From: Erigeron canadensis
Taxonomy: Eukaryota; Streptophyta; Magnoliopsida; Asterales; Asteraceae
DNA: 64,000 nt
Direction: 5' to 3'
NCBI RefSeq assembly: GCF_010389155.1
Contig: NC_057763.1
Span: 35,322,645-35,386,644 of the forward strand
The notes beneath the pieces were generated by a model that searched no databases, was not told the origin of the DNA, and worked only from the letters and a program-made list of their open reading frames with translations. The stretch's first letter is position 1. Each line of letters starts with the position of its first letter. Position numbers and translations under genes: made by a program. Below are positions 1 through 12,439 of this stretch, in pieces.

Positions 1-1283
1 TTGAGATGTATGTTTATTTTGTCATTTGTTTTATGGGTTGTTAACTATTTATACGAACTTTCAAAGAAACATGTTCATAAATTCATTTTCTTGCTATGAT
101 ACGATTTGGTCAAAGTGGTTCATAAAAGTGAAGGGTTGTCGTTCTGCTGGGTATATACAGAATTGGGTGAGAAGATTCTATTAGCGGATATATGATACGT
201 TGCATTTATAGATTAAATAATGATACTATATTTATAGATTGTCAGTTACTTTATGGGGTTTGTTAAATACGTTTTTAAGGTGCATAAATTGTTTGTACAT
301 TTACCATGAAAATCAGGGGACAGGTTTTTAATATGGAAGGTACAAGTTTTTTTATGTACAACGTTTAGGGCTGTATTTAGCATTTCCCTTACTTTATTTG
401 TAGATGTTTTACATTCCTTGTAAATCCCTACATAATGGGTTGTTTATACTTTCTAATACAACAGGGAAAATTCATTACAATCTAATTTACGTTTAGATTC
501 AATCTAAACATAGAACAATGCGAGCTTTTGATCTATCAAAGTTTTTGTTAATAACATGATATGGTGTTTAGCAATGTAATGTATGATTTGTACACATGGT
601 GGTGGTGACGACCATCTTGGTAGTATTTTTTGAATGAAATGAAATATTAGTTGGCCGTTTCAAAAAAAAAGCAAGAAGGGAAAGTTGTGTCCCATAAAGG
701 CTAAACCATTCTACTAGCTAAAAACAAGAACTAAAAAAAAAACAATGATAGCATGCCAAATTAGGCCTACTTTTATCTTAAGAATGTGCAATGTTATGAG
801 ATACAACTAAAACTTCACCGGCAATCACTGGCCAGTGATACACGAGCATATTTTGTAAAGCACACGTGAAGTCATGTCATGAACATTCAAGAAACCTGAG
901 GTTACATGAACAAGAATTCCACACATAGTAGTCAAAGTAAGCCATGCTAGAAATTAACATCAGACTATATAGAGAGAGAGTTAGACTATCTAGAAACATA
1001 TGAAACCAGCTTCCCAAAAAGTGGATCTTTGCCTAGGGAGCGAAGAGGATGGCAGTGGCCCGGTCACTGCAAGAAAATGGAAGTAGATAAGTAACGATTT
1101 TGATGGATAATGGAAACTTGATTACGGATGCTTTAAAAGAACGCAGTAGATAAGTTACAGGGTATAACTAAAGTATTGTTGTATTATGTTTAACTAAGTC
1201 TTTAACCGAGACAGGGGCCTTTCCTACATCAGCAAAGAGCAGAATATATATAATTACTAAAAACAGAGAACGGAAGGCATAAA
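1..1283. other. 5' edge of window, no gene seen
   Basis: AT-rich DNA without a convincing exon on either strand. It could be untranslated or intergenic sequence of a gene lying off the left edge. A short GA run lies near 970. Confidence 0.5.
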
Positions 1284-1640
1284 GGGGGTGTTTGGTATGA
1301 TGAAATGAAAAAGGGCAAAAGGGAATGGGAAAGACTTCTCTTGTTTGTTTGCGACAAAGAAAGAGAATGAGAAAGGGGAATCAATTCCATTCTCTCCATT
1401 TTCTACAAATTGTAGAGAATGGGTGAGAATGGGTGAGAATGGAAAACATTTTTTTTTTTTAAAATTTATATGTAATAAATATATTATTATTTTAAAATTT
1501 ATTTTTTATATATATTCATTATCTGTGGGTACCAAACAACGGAATTCATTCTCTTTCCAAATATTCATTCTCTTTCTCGCTATTTCTATTCTCTATTACA
1601 TTTTCATTCTCTATAATTCCCTCCTACCAAAGAAGAAAGA
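1284..1640. mobile_element. Possible MITE with GAGAATGG-type repeats
   Basis: The block starts with GGGGGTGTTTGGTATGATG and ends in a region whose reverse complement reads TTTGGTAGGAGGG. Inside, GAGAATGG-like words on the left half are mirrored by CATTCTC words on the right half, so the block folds back on itself. This is the look of a small non-autonomous DNA transposon. I could not define a target-site duplication, and the superfamily is unknown. Confidence 0.3.
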
Positions 1641-1653
1641 AGGAAAAAACATA

Positions 1654-2545
1654 CTACTTCCAGTCTCTTGGGAGATGCCCAAGACATCTGCGGAAAAAAG
1701 CAAGCTTCTCGACTCGAGCCTCAGCGTTACGCAGTTTCAAATCTGTCTCGAAATTGGAGCCAACTCCGGCAACATCCATTTGCTTGATTAGAACACCAGC
1801 TCTCTTCATGGCCTTAGCTAAATCGTACGGAAGTCTATGTCCTATCAAACCAATAATAACAAATAAAAGTTGAGTAACTTGTTTAATCTATACTATATTA
1901 TAAAGCAAATAGGTTTCAACTTTCGATTTCAACAATGTACACATGATAATACATAATGTATCATACATCAATGCCTACAACTTTCTCTCTGCTTCATAAA
2001 TCATTTTATTCCACTAATTTTTTCAAAATCTTTTATCTCAAAAACCGTACATCGATAAATTATAAGAATTATATGGGTATTCTTAAAATTTCATGCTCTT
2101 TCATTAGAGATGTCATTCGATATACTTTCGACGAATTCTTAAATCCGAGGGCGGAACCCGTACGGCTAAGACATTTGGCTATGACACTCTGTGACATATC
2201 ACCTCCTATGACCTATCATACTTTATGACCTATCACCCTCACCATCTCACCGCCGCAACGCACGGGTATGTGCTCTCGTTAATATAATAAAAACTGATCA
2301 TTACACAAAGAAGAAAGTTGGGCTAAAGAAATGGAAACGTGTGCATACCTGCCGTAGTCTTGTATCGAAGTTTTGGCTGAGAAAATTTTCGATCCCATGA
2401 GAATATCAAAAAAGAGTAAGACCATATGTTGTGATAATGTACGTAAAACAATATAATTAAAAAGTAAAAGAAAAGTAAGACGTCATCAGACCTTGCATTT
2501 TGTTTTGAGAACCTCAACTGCAAACAAAATTATTTGGTCGTACAT
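1654..2545 (-). CDS. Small spliced gene of unknown function (tentative 89 aa)
   Basis: Tentative three-exon model on the minus strand: 2492-2545, 2349-2376 and 1654-1841. All introns are GT-AG and the total of 270 nt closes in frame with a stop (89 aa). The product starts MYDQIILFAVEVLKTKCK and has a basic, helical middle (LAKAMKRAGVLIKQMDV) followed by a charged segment rich in Glu, Arg and Lys. No known domain is recognised. The second intron holds a Helitron-like insertion (1887-2278). A different first exon near 2886-2915 (beginning MKKKF) has a good donor, but splicing it in puts the last exon out of frame. The acceptor-like TTTGCAG at 2518 lies inside the first exon of the model chosen here. 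Transcript data would decide between a small protein, a non-coding RNA and a decayed gene. Confidence 0.35.
1887..2278 (+). mobile_element. Short Helitron-like element
   Basis: It begins TCTATACTATATTATAAAG after an A and ends with a GC-rich stretch containing CCGCCGCAACGCACGGGTA, then CTCG followed by T. Starting with TC, ending in a CTRR-like tail, and inserting between A and T are Helitron traits, although CTCG departs from the usual CTAG. It shares its layout with elements at 3482, 4850 and 52993. It is non-autonomous with no coding capacity (392 bp), and it lies in an intron of the tentative gene around it. Confidence 0.55.
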
Positions 2546-3481
2546 AACAGCTCTTGGAACAGAAAAGCGTACACTCGGACTGAAGAAATAGGCAAATTGA
2601 CAGATCAACAAATAGCAATTTAAGCTTTCATTGCGGATATAATTTTGAAAAAGATACAATTAGTAATTTTGTTTAGTAAGAAAGCAGATGGAAAACCGAA
2701 AGGGAAAAAAATATTTGTCAATTTCATATCGAAATCTATGCTAGTATGTTTTTTTTTATTTTAAAAAAAAATATAAAAATTAGTACAGTATAATTATCAT
2801 TGCAATTCTAAAAGAAAAAATTATAATCATCAATCGTTAATTAGTAATATAAACATTAATTGTTATATATATAATATATACTTACATCCTCAGGTACGAA
2901 CTTCTTCTTCATGGCTTATTATTATTAGCTAATAATGCACTTCTTTTGCTGTTCGCTAGAAAAAAAAATCAAAAAAACAAAAATTTAATAATATGAAAAT
3001 CAAGGAAATCATAATCAATAATCAATCAATAATCAGATATAAACGAACGAAGGATTGATTGATGATTATAAAGTACCTAAAATCAGTGGCGAAGCCAGCT
3101 AATTGGCTTAGGATGGGCCAAAATTTTGGCAGTCACAAAGGTTTAAAAGAATTAATAAAATCAAAGGTCTAAAAGAATTAATAAACCAATTCCCAATTTA
3201 ACGATGTTAAATCGTTCCATACTTTATAATGAATTAAAATAAGAAAATATTGAATAAGTCATACTTATAACTAAAGAAGCATTGATTTATGCTATCACAA
3301 TCACAATCCAGTAATATGTAAGGAAAACCTATATAGGTTTGTAAATTGAGAATATTGTAAAGTTCAACTTAAAGAAAACAGTACTGTCACTTGTGTTGAA
3401 AGCTCCAGTGACACGTTTTAAGCATTGAACCATGAGTATGTCTTCTAACTAGGATGGGCCAAAAGATTATAAAGCCCATTA
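2546..3481. other. AT-rich spacer, TE debris
   Basis: No convincing gene. The segment from about 3085 to 3470 starts with AGTGGCGAAGCCAG. The word GGATGGGCCAAAA recurs at about 3112 and 3452, which suggests remnants of a degraded transposon. The class is uncertain. Confidence 0.4.
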
Positions 3482-3789
3482 TCTATACTTCTATACTACA
3501 ATATAAAAATTATGCCATGCTGTTGAAAAGTTAGAAAAAAAAGAGTTTGAAAATGACTAATTTGCCCTTAATGAACCCTCCTTTATTAGTTATAAAAAAT
3601 TACCTAATTGCTCTTAATGAAAAATTTTACACCCTAAACTTTCATCATCTAAAATATCTCAACTAACACATTTACATTAATTGCATCTACATTGATCTAC
3701 ACCCTTTGACACTGCCACCACCGTTGACGCCGCCGCCATCAGACCGCCATCACTGCTACCACCGCCGCATTGCGCAGGTAACGTGCTAG
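3482..3789 (+). mobile_element. Short Helitron-like element, clean ends
   Basis: It starts TCTATACTTCTATACTAC directly after A3481 and ends GTAACGTGCTAG directly before T3790. These are the Helitron hallmarks: 5' TC, 3' CTAG, insertion between A and T, and no target duplication. The 3' part is a run of CCACCGCCGCC-type trinucleotides ending in CCGCCGCATTGCGCAGG, whose CGCATTGCG can pair into a short hairpin just before the terminus. It is 308 bp and carries no gene. Confidence 0.7.
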
Positions 3790-4849
3790 TCAAGGTTAAT
3801 ATACATATATTGGATCTAAAAAACCCAAGTCTAGAATGGGACATGGCCCGTCCCACTCCCAAGGTGGCACTGCCTGAAATTTGGCGCTCGACTCTCAGGT
3901 TTCGAAACCCCTAACTACAGTCGCCAACCAAAAGTCCAAGACAGAATGATTCTTCTATATTTATACACCTCTCCCTTTTTTTTGATTATTTGCTTTTAAG
4001 CCCTTTGAGTTTTCTCTCATCTTTACTCCCTAGTGTATTGTTTAGCTTATTTAAAGGTGGAAAGGAAAAGAGAGGAGAGAAGAAAATTATAAAAGACATT
4101 TTTAAGATTTTTTTAAGTGTGAAAAGGGAAAGAGCGGAGATGATTAGAGGGAGAAGTGTAGTTGTTTTTTATTTGAAAAGTTTTCCCCTCACAAACGATG
4201 TGATTAAGAAGTAAAACTTTTCTCTCCTCTTATCTCCTTTCCTCTCTTAAGTTAACTAAACAATAAAGAAACTATATCCCTTTTTCCACTAACAAGTCAT
4301 ATGTCCGTACGACATAGCAGCAATGGTAGTGGCGATGTGAGATGATGGTGGTGGCGAAGGTGGTGTCGGAAGCGGTGACGGGTGGTGGGGGCGGTAATAA
4401 TGATGAATGTTAAAGTAATTTATATAACAGGTAGTAGTGTAGTTATTTTAAGGGTTGAAGGGTTTATGTTCTAAATTCTTTCATTAAGGGTATTATAGGT
4501 GTATTAGGTATTGATGTTTAAATTTATGAATAAAGAATAAGGTTATTTTAGGTAATTCAATGTTGTACTTTGAGAAAATAGGAGGGGTTGATACTTTATA
4601 AATTTTTCCTTTGATAACTAATAACCTCTCATTTTATTCGTTAATTTATTTAAATTTAAATATTTTCATCTAATATATTTCTGATATTCTTAATGAAATT
4701 ATTTACAACATATATCTCTCAACAAAATAACTACACAATTACTTTAATATTAATAACCACAACATCATTGCCCATCACCACCGGCCACCGCCACCACAAC
4801 GTACATATCTCAACTATTAAAATAACTAGACAATTTACTTTTACATTAA
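3790..4849. other. Degenerate Helitron-like copies, no gene
   Basis: The stretch from about 4300 to 4610 looks like a decayed minus-strand copy of the same short Helitron-like family, with GGTGGTGGCGAAGG-type repeats near its 3' end. From about 4611 to 4849 runs the left half of a plus-strand copy. Its right half, ending in ATTGCGCAGGTACC, continues at 5195-5258 beyond the element at 4850-5194. The rest is A/T- and GA-rich sequence without a supportable reading frame. Confidence 0.45.
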
Positions 4850-5194
4850 CTAGCATGGTACCCGCGCAATGCAGCGACGGTGATGGCGACGACGGTTTAG
4901 TGGTGTCGGTGACGGGTGGTGATGACATCGACAATTGGTGTCGAGTGGTGTAATCATGTAAGTTGATGTAATGGTGATAGTGAAAATATTTTAGAAAATA
5001 AGGATTTAGAGTGTAAATTAACAAGATAAAGGTTTAAAGTGTAAATTTAATTCATTAAGGACAAATTTGGTCATCTTTAATAACCCTTTCCATATAGGGT
5101 GTTTATTAAGGGTAATTTAGTATTTTTGCATCTAACCATTTTCTAACACTTTCCAAAAATAAAAAGGTTGATAATTATTATAAAGGAGTATAGA
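4850..5194 (-). mobile_element. Helitron-like element nested in a relative
   Basis: Read on the minus strand it starts TCTATACTCCTTTATAAT after an A and ends CGGGTACCATGCTAG before a T, so both Helitron termini and the A/T insertion rule are met. The GC-rich 3' part holds CGCTGCATTGCGCGGG, matching the sister elements. When the 345 bp are removed, the flanks join into a continuous plus-strand copy of the same family, which shows nesting. Confidence 0.65.
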
Positions 5195-6564
5195 TAACCA
5201 TAACATCACCATCCATCAACACCGCCACCATCAACACATTGCGCAGGTACCCATAATTTTTGATATATGTGAATTTTCTATAGTTTTGTATTAGCTACAT
5301 TTAATTACTGGGGGTAAATCTCACGGATGGCGCCACTTGTTTAAGGGTAAAGTTACACTTAATTACTGGAGGTAAATCTCGTATTAAGAAATGGTTGTAA
5401 GGTTTTATGGACTTGTTGGCGATTCCCAATTGGTGTGAAGTATCACAGTTGCTTCACGCCACCAAGGGTAGAAAAGGGGTGTGTGTGTGGATTTGTCATT
5501 GGGTTCTAAAGTCACGAATGAAGAGTATTTATAGTGCCTCATGGAGGGATCTAGAATCTGGTCCCCTTAGGGTGACGCTGGCGAGGCAGGAGGCCGTCAT
5601 TCGGTGTGGACTGCAGTGTAACAAACTTTGTCTCATTGCTGAGTGAAGACAATGTAGTCTGATGATGGTCCCAAATCATAAGTCATTTGTAATACAACGT
5701 ACAATTTCATGAGAGGCTCCAGCATAATTAGGCTACGGATGGAGGCCCCAACATAATTATGCTCCATCCTTAATGTTGGTTATGCTCTTTAATCCGTAGC
5801 CTTTAAGGGTGGTACATTATCACCAAGCATTTTGAAAAAACCCATGCCCAAATCCGATCCAACTTGATTAGATTAGGGTTATACGAGTTGGATTTTTTGG
5901 GTTTTGAGTTTGTTATTTTTAATTGGGTTTTTGATGACAACTAGGTGGCCACGTGAGTTATCGTTAGCGTGCATAAGATGTTGCGTTTTTAATATAAAAT
6001 GGAAAGAAACTATAAATTATCCAAAATAATGTAAAAATAAACCTTTAATTTAATCAATGGTAGAAAACTCTTTACACATGTCAACATTTAAGTGGCTTTT
6101 AAATTTTGAATGATTTTTATATTTGATTTTTAGATTTGGGATAGATAGAAAGTTGAATATGTAATTATTAAAAATCAAAAGATACTTTCTATTTTTTGAT
6201 AAATAGTTTTGTATCTTTTGTGTAAAATGATTTTTTGAGTTATTTGTTATAATCATGTGATGTCTTTCTACACACAATTCTGTCAACTTTTGGATATCGA
6301 TATGTTATGGGTTTGTTAAATTTAGTTACATGATTGGCACATACCATCTGATAATATCACTATAACTGACTGTACAATAATCATACAAAACATCACTAAA
6401 ATTACAAAACCAAAGGTAGAAAACTGAAGGTTTTCAATTTCATATCTATGATCCATCAATATATTCTACTTACAACAACTATAGATATACACAAAGATAT
6501 TTACAGTAATTCAATAAGATTCTACACCTTAAATTGACCATGAGAAATGGTCAAAGTCAGCATT
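5195..6564. other. Intergenic, TE remnant and small hairpin
   Basis: The 3' tail of the interrupted Helitron-like copy runs to about 5258. The phrase TTAATTACTGGGGGTAAATC at about 5308 recurs in altered form at about 5369. A hairpin is formed by GGCTACGGAT (5731-5740) and ATCCGTAGCC (5792-5801) inside a possible MITE. Nothing here supports a gene; the remainder up to the 3' end of CTPA is AT-rich. Confidence 0.45.
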
Positions 6565-9501
6565 CTAGGATGCAGTGCCTTTGGATTCTTGGGTATCTAA
6601 CTCATGTTCTGCTACCAAAATACAAGAGTCCCCTTCCAAAGATGAGGAAGATGCATTTTTCTTCCTCATGAGCCCCGAGTCTTTAGACGAGTTCAGCATT
6701 TCCGTTGTACACTGAACATCGGGTGCTATACCAACTTGATCTATGGCATGACGTGCTGGTGATAAGTACTTTGCTACCGTGATAAAAAGAGCCGATCCAT
6801 CATGTAGTTCAGTCACACTCTTCACAACATATCATTATAACTAGTTAAGATACAGATCATTATAAAGAAAATGTCGTAAAGATTCTTTAAAATGGAAAGA
6901 TTCTAAGAGTTACCTGAATTTTTCCTTTCCCAAAGGTTCTGTTGCCAATAAGCTTTGCCCTCCCGTTGTCGTGGAGTGCACCTGCCAAAATTTCGCTTGC
7001 ACTTGCGCTCCCTTCATTTACCTATATTTTGAAAAGAATTAATTGATTATACTTTCTGTCAAAATCATAAAATTCAAATGAAATGAAAACGATCAACAAA
7101 AACTTACAAGCACGACTAGTGGATCACGTGTTAGAGCATGCCCATTGGTCATGTTAATAGGCAGCATGTTCCCATCTCTATCTATCGTGTTTACAAGAGT
7201 CTCGTCTCCGTCTAGCCATATTTGGGCAACATCAAGTCCAGCTTTGACCAAACCACCCTGCACCTCCAAATGAAGAACAAACTCATTAGTTTTCTTGTTA
7301 AATATCTGCAAACCAAAAATGACTAAAAGTCTTATGAAAAAGTCAACGTAAGAGTACTTGCCGGATTGTTTCTAAGATCCAAGATGTATGATTCAACACC
7401 CTGATTTTCTAATTCATGAATCGCGTGTTTCATATCAGCAGCAGCAGTCTGTTTAGAAGAGTAATTCAATCACTTTAAGATATGAATCCATGAGGGGACC
7501 AAGTTATCATTGACTGTTCTTATTTCTTAATGTAATAGAACCGGAAACTGGATTTTAGCAATTAAGCACCTGAGAGAAGGCTAACAACTTCACATATCCA
7601 GTCTTGGACACATGACCGTCTGGAGTTCTATGAGGAATGATGGCACTCGATATTGGGGAAAGCCTAATGAATTCACGAGGTAATCTAACCTCTCTGAAAC
7701 TAGAGTCAATGGCCAACTTTTTTCCCTGTAAAAGGCAACATCAGAAACTTAGGAAAACGATCTAAATGCAACAAGTGGAAGATTTTGGTGCACCAGAAGA
7801 CCCCTTGTCATAATGTAACTAGTTAACATTCAAAAAGAAAGCCTAATGAGCTTACATTGTGCACTTTGACTGTAACACTGGTGCCGACATGACCTCTGAG
7901 CTTCTGTGCAGCTGCCTCACCACTAATCCCGTTAAGCCTTTCTCCTGCTCACGAATAGGCAAATTAAAACTAATACTACTTCACTTTTGTTGATCTCTTG
8001 GCATACTTAATGCAAGATGGAAGTATATTGTTGCCAAACAAAAAGTCAAATAAGTAAATAAGGAAATCCCAATCAGGGGGGTTGCAGGGCAAACATACCG
8101 TTTATTTCAATTAACTCATCTCCTACATGGATTCCAGCTCGAGCAGCCGGACTACCTTCAACACATGATAGTACAATCTGAAACCAAAATTCAAGCTTTC
8201 AGTCAGCACCATTCAAAGTCAAAAACACACTCAAATGTAGAATGAAAAAGTCACTAAGTTCATCTGTGAATTAACTTTGAGGTGATTAGCAGACCAAGTT
8301 AAATATGTGAGGAAAAAAAAAAGATCGAATATTTGAATCACCAACCAGATGACCAGTTTTTGGTTCAGTATTGACAAAGAGACCAACTCCTTGCACATTT
8401 CCGTCACTTCCAATTCTAAAACTTTGATATTCCTGTATGTATGAGTCATAACTAAACATTAAATTTGAGTAATTCAGATGTCGATCACATCATGAAAAGG
8501 AGAATCAGTTGAAAAGAAACAACTATATGGAATCCTAATATCGGAAAAACTTATAATCCTGATGACACGCACCTTTGGACTTATAATACGAGTGAAGGGG
8601 TCTCCAAGAGTAGAAAGCATTCCTCTGATCTTGCTATATGCTGCATCTGCAGTTCTAAGAGGAAGCATTTCCACCATTGTTTGCTGGAACTTTGAGTCCC
8701 AGTCTGCAAAACAGCAATTAATTTGTTCATCAAAACTCTAAATTTCTCATCTATGTCAAGTTCTGAACTATTTTATATCTCTAATAATGCCAATCAAACA
8801 CTATTAATTAACTATTCTCTCAGGACTTGAAATAAACCAAAATTATAAATCTTACGTACCCTGATGGTTAAAAGTTGGATCTACAAAAGTCTCTCTAATC
8901 AAACCCCAAGTCTCCACAAGCGTTCGCTGAACAGCATTCACCTGTTAAAGTAGATGATCATCTTTTTATGTTCACTATATTCAACAAACAACTCAAATTC
9001 ACTAATAATCATGGAATCTTGGAAACAAACTACCAAAAATCAGAAGCTTGATATAAACCGCTTATACACATAGATATAACAATTATACACATATAAAAAG
9101 GGAAAAGTTAATGATGAAACAAAGACCTCATGAGTCCGAGAAGCAGGGAATGCAATAGTCATAGACTCGGCCAAAGCGGGAGAATCCAAACACAAAGAAA
9201 CCGCAGCAGCCATCCCAATTAGGGCTTTAGCAATGGACCTAACCAATTTCTTATCATTATTCTTAACTTCAACTTTTTCTTCTTCATTTCCATGTACTTG
9301 TAGATTGCCTTTTTCCTTAGAAGCTAACGCTTGACCTTTTACCAACGACACTTTATACTTACTATTACTATCACAACATTTTGAACAACAAAACCTGTAC
9401 TTATAGCACAAAATGGAAGTTGGTTTCTGAGTATAAGCTAATGAAATGGGACAAAGTTTACCATTAAGATCAAGATTTGGCCTGCTACAGAGAGTATTCA
9501 T
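6565..9501 (-). CDS. CTPA: Plastid C-terminal processing peptidase (CTPA, S41)
   Basis: Serine protease of family S41, which in plants trims the C-terminus of the photosystem II D1 precursor in the thylakoid lumen. Eleven exons on the minus strand: 9127-9501, 8860-8941, 8573-8703, 8346-8432, 8099-8177, 7856-7944, 7570-7725, 7362-7448, 7108-7257, 6914-7021 and 6565-6819. They total 1599 nt, giving 532 aa, close to plant CTPA length. Residues 1 to about 110 look like a bipartite transit peptide, with a hydrophobic stretch ending SPALAES (AxA lumenal cleavage). A PDZ domain ([19 protein letters not shown]) follows, then LDLRNNPGGLV. The catalytic Ser-Lys pair sits in [13 protein letters not shown] (Ser419) and FGKGKIQ (Lys444), with the family's 25-residue spacing. 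The intron between 7362 and 7257 has a GC donor. It resembles the CTPA1/CTPA3 type, but the paralogue is not settled. Confidence 0.93.
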
Positions 9502-10670
9502 GGAAGGAAGTATTACTGTTGCAGATTTTTGGAAAAAGGAATGAAGAAATTAAATTAAATAGGATTGATATTTATGAATCCTTGTATAACACAACGTTTA
9601 GAAGATACTAACTTGAAAATGAATCTTTTTTGGTTTGTGGTGTTTGAGTTAGTTGCGTGGGTTTTTTGTAAAATGTTTTTGAAGTTGGAAGTATCTAAAC
9701 AGCCTCATGTACGTGTTGCTCCACGTGAATACAAGTTTGTGGCTCAAAAAATCTGTTGGAAATGATCAAGTGGCTCATATGGAATTTTGAGTTGACAATA
9801 TAGTCTTTGCTTTTGTAAATACTAATGTTTTCAAATATCCATTTTTACAATTTATTTATTAGACTATAAGGTAGAACATTTTTATTTGTAAGAAAAATGT
9901 ATTAACATTGAATTAGTTAATGCTTTTATCCTAATTTTTATTTGGAATTTTCACAAAATTTAATTTTTTAAAGGGAAAAGTTAGTGTATTGTTGTCATGT
10001 ACCTAAACTTAAATATACTATCCCTACATACTAATATTCTTTAATTTTTTTATTTTTACACAACGAGTTAATAGTTAGCATAAGAGACACTACAACGACA
10101 TCTAACTAGGCAGTATGTGGAATTCAAACTACGCATACTTATGATGATACCGAAGACTATAATGAATAAATGATTGAACACCATGTTTTTTTTTATAATG
10201 AATTCAAGTTTTAAGACGTGAAAGTCTTTATACATAAGTTAGGTACATAACAATACTATATTCACATCTTTTCTTTTTTAATTATTAAACACAATATATT
10301 AATATGTCTCAAATTGTCCTAATGTCCTTAAAGAAAAATAAAACTATTTGAATAAAGGAAGTCTCAAATTGTCCTAATGTGGAGGCATGTGGGTTTTTAC
10401 CCATCCGATAAACTTCAAAAAATGACTTGGTCTCGTCACTTGTGAGGTTTTATCTTTTCATTTCTGTAAATCAAATTATCTTTTTTTAACAAACTAACAA
10501 AAATAGTAATATATATATATATATATATACGAAAATATATAAATAAAACATAACCAATTATATATTTTGGTTAGAATTAAAGATTGGGTTAAATTTATTT
10601 AAATGCAATTTTTTAAAAAAACTTTCCAATGCACCACCATTCATTTATTTACTTATTAATACATTTATTA
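9502..10670. other. AT-rich intergenic spacer
   Basis: Presumed promoter side of CTPA, then AT-rich DNA with a TA microsatellite at about 10510-10528. No gene or RNA was recognised. Confidence 0.5.
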
Positions 10671-11900
10671 CTAGATTAAACCCGGACGTTGTCCGGTTTA
10701 TAAGTATACGATATATGTCAGATATTTTAAATTATTATTAATTAAACGTAATATTAAGTAATAATAAATTTATATGCGAGAGTAATAATAATAATAGTAA
10801 TAAGAAAAAGAACTAAAATCAAAATAATTAAAAAATAATAATTTAGTATTATTCATAGTTTTGATATTATAAAATCTATTGATTATGACTGAATCAAATA
10901 ATAAGATTATGGTTGTTATGAATAAATTAAATTCAAGATGGTGTATACATGAATAACAAAAAACAAAGAACAAAAATAATGATATACAAAGTATATCAAT
11001 GTAACATGCCTAAGTTAATAATTAAAGATTTGCATAACTTATTATATATTTTTAAAATAAAATTTAAATAATTTTTAAATTTCTATGAGCATCCTAAGTT
11101 ACTAAAAGTTTGCATAACTTTTATATATCTAATAAATTTATTCAATATACTTGATTGTAGATTATATATATATATATATAGGTACAAGTTATTTTAGGAC
11201 CACTAATTTTAGGACCAATTTTAGGATTTTTTTTTTTTGTTAACTTACACATCACCATGATCATCTCTGACCACAACCATGATTTTCCGGCCACCGCGTC
11301 ACTGGAAAATCATGTGTAAGTTACAAAAAACACATGTCCTAATTGGTCCTAAAATAAGAGGTGTTCCTAAAATAACTCACCCCTATATATATATATATTT
11401 ATTTATTATAGAAGTCATATCATATAATACAGCAAAATATACGTAAAGATAACATTTAAATATTAACTATTTCTATTATATATTCATATTAGTATTAGTA
11501 TTAGTATGTTAACATAAAAAAATAAATAAATTTTAAAATCTAAGTTAAATAATTAAGGATTTTAAAAAGATTTGGTTACACATAAAAAAATAAGGTAGAA
11601 TTTTAAAATATAATCAAAACTAACAAATATAAATATTTTATAGGAAAAATAACGTGTAGCAATAAAATATATAAAAAACTAAGGTTATTAAATTTTAAGA
11701 TAGGTTTAAAAGATATGATAGAAATAAATATAATCAAATTAACATATATATTTATATTTATATATTTTTATATAAAATAAGGGCTATTAAAAAAGATAAG
11801 TTTTAACCATAATTTTACAAATAGGAAAAATGCTTAGTTGTCAATTAGAAAAAATAACCACATAAATATTTAATTATACTCTCTTAGTTATATAAGGAGA
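10671..11900 (-). mobile_element. Non-autonomous Helitron (1.2 kb)
   Basis: On the minus strand it opens TCTCCTTATATAACTAAGAG after A and closes with the hairpin CCGGACAACGTCCGG, then GTTTAATCTAG before T. These are a TC start, a subterminal 3' hairpin, a CTAG end and insertion between A and T. The 5' end matches the element ending at 22692 (TCTCTCTATGTAACTAAGAG). The interior is very AT-rich with no Rep/helicase ORF, so it would need proteins from elsewhere. A MITE at 11181-11383 is nested inside. Confidence 0.7.
11181..11383. mobile_element. MITE in a TA repeat, internal hairpin
   Basis: Imperfect terminal inverted repeats: the left end has AGTTATTTTAGGACCA and the reverse complement of the right end has GAGTTATTTTAGGAACA. 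Both ends abut TATATA runs, so a TA target is likely. The centre holds a second inverted pair, CATGATTTTCC and GGAAAATCATG. It is 203 bp and non-coding. Confidence 0.55.
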
Positions 11901-12439
11901 TTTGTTTAACGGTAACTAAAACTTTAGAACGCGGTAAGTATTGGTATAACTTTAAAACCGCGGTAATAAATTGAAAAACGCGGTAAAGTTAGCGTTAGCT
12001 TTACACAGACGCGAATGGATTATATTAACCACTATATATATGTTATGTAATTTTATTACATTGATGATGATGGTTACAATTTTACAAACACAGATAGTCA
12101 GATACAAATTTCTCCTATCTCTCTCTCCGGTATGTTTATAATAAATTTTATTACTTTCATTGTTTTCTTGTTTCTATTTCGATAATATATTTGTTGTTTA
12201 CATTTAGGGTTTTAAAATTCCTATTGTATTTGGGGTTTTAAAATTCCTATTGAATTTAGGGTTTCTAAAAGTCTTGATTTTTGCTATTATTAGTCGTTGA
12301 ATTTAGGGTTTGCATTTAGTTTCTTGACATTGTTAATTATTAACTTGTTTTTGTTATCCAATTAGATTATTTTGATTTTTAGGTTTATTTTCATGATATA
12401 TATATATATATTATCAAGAAGACCCAAGATGTCTAATTG
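11901..12439. other. Spacer with possible leader exon
   Basis: The segment before 12130 (CTCCTATCTCTCTCTCCG followed by GTATG) looks like a pyrimidine-rich 5' leader with a good donor. It could be the first exon of a plus-strand transcript running into the repeat region. There is no coding evidence. Confidence 0.25.

Noticed and set aside
5407..5646. Plus-strand 79-codon open frame
   Set aside because: No domain, no splice context and no start support; probably chance within repeat-derived DNA.
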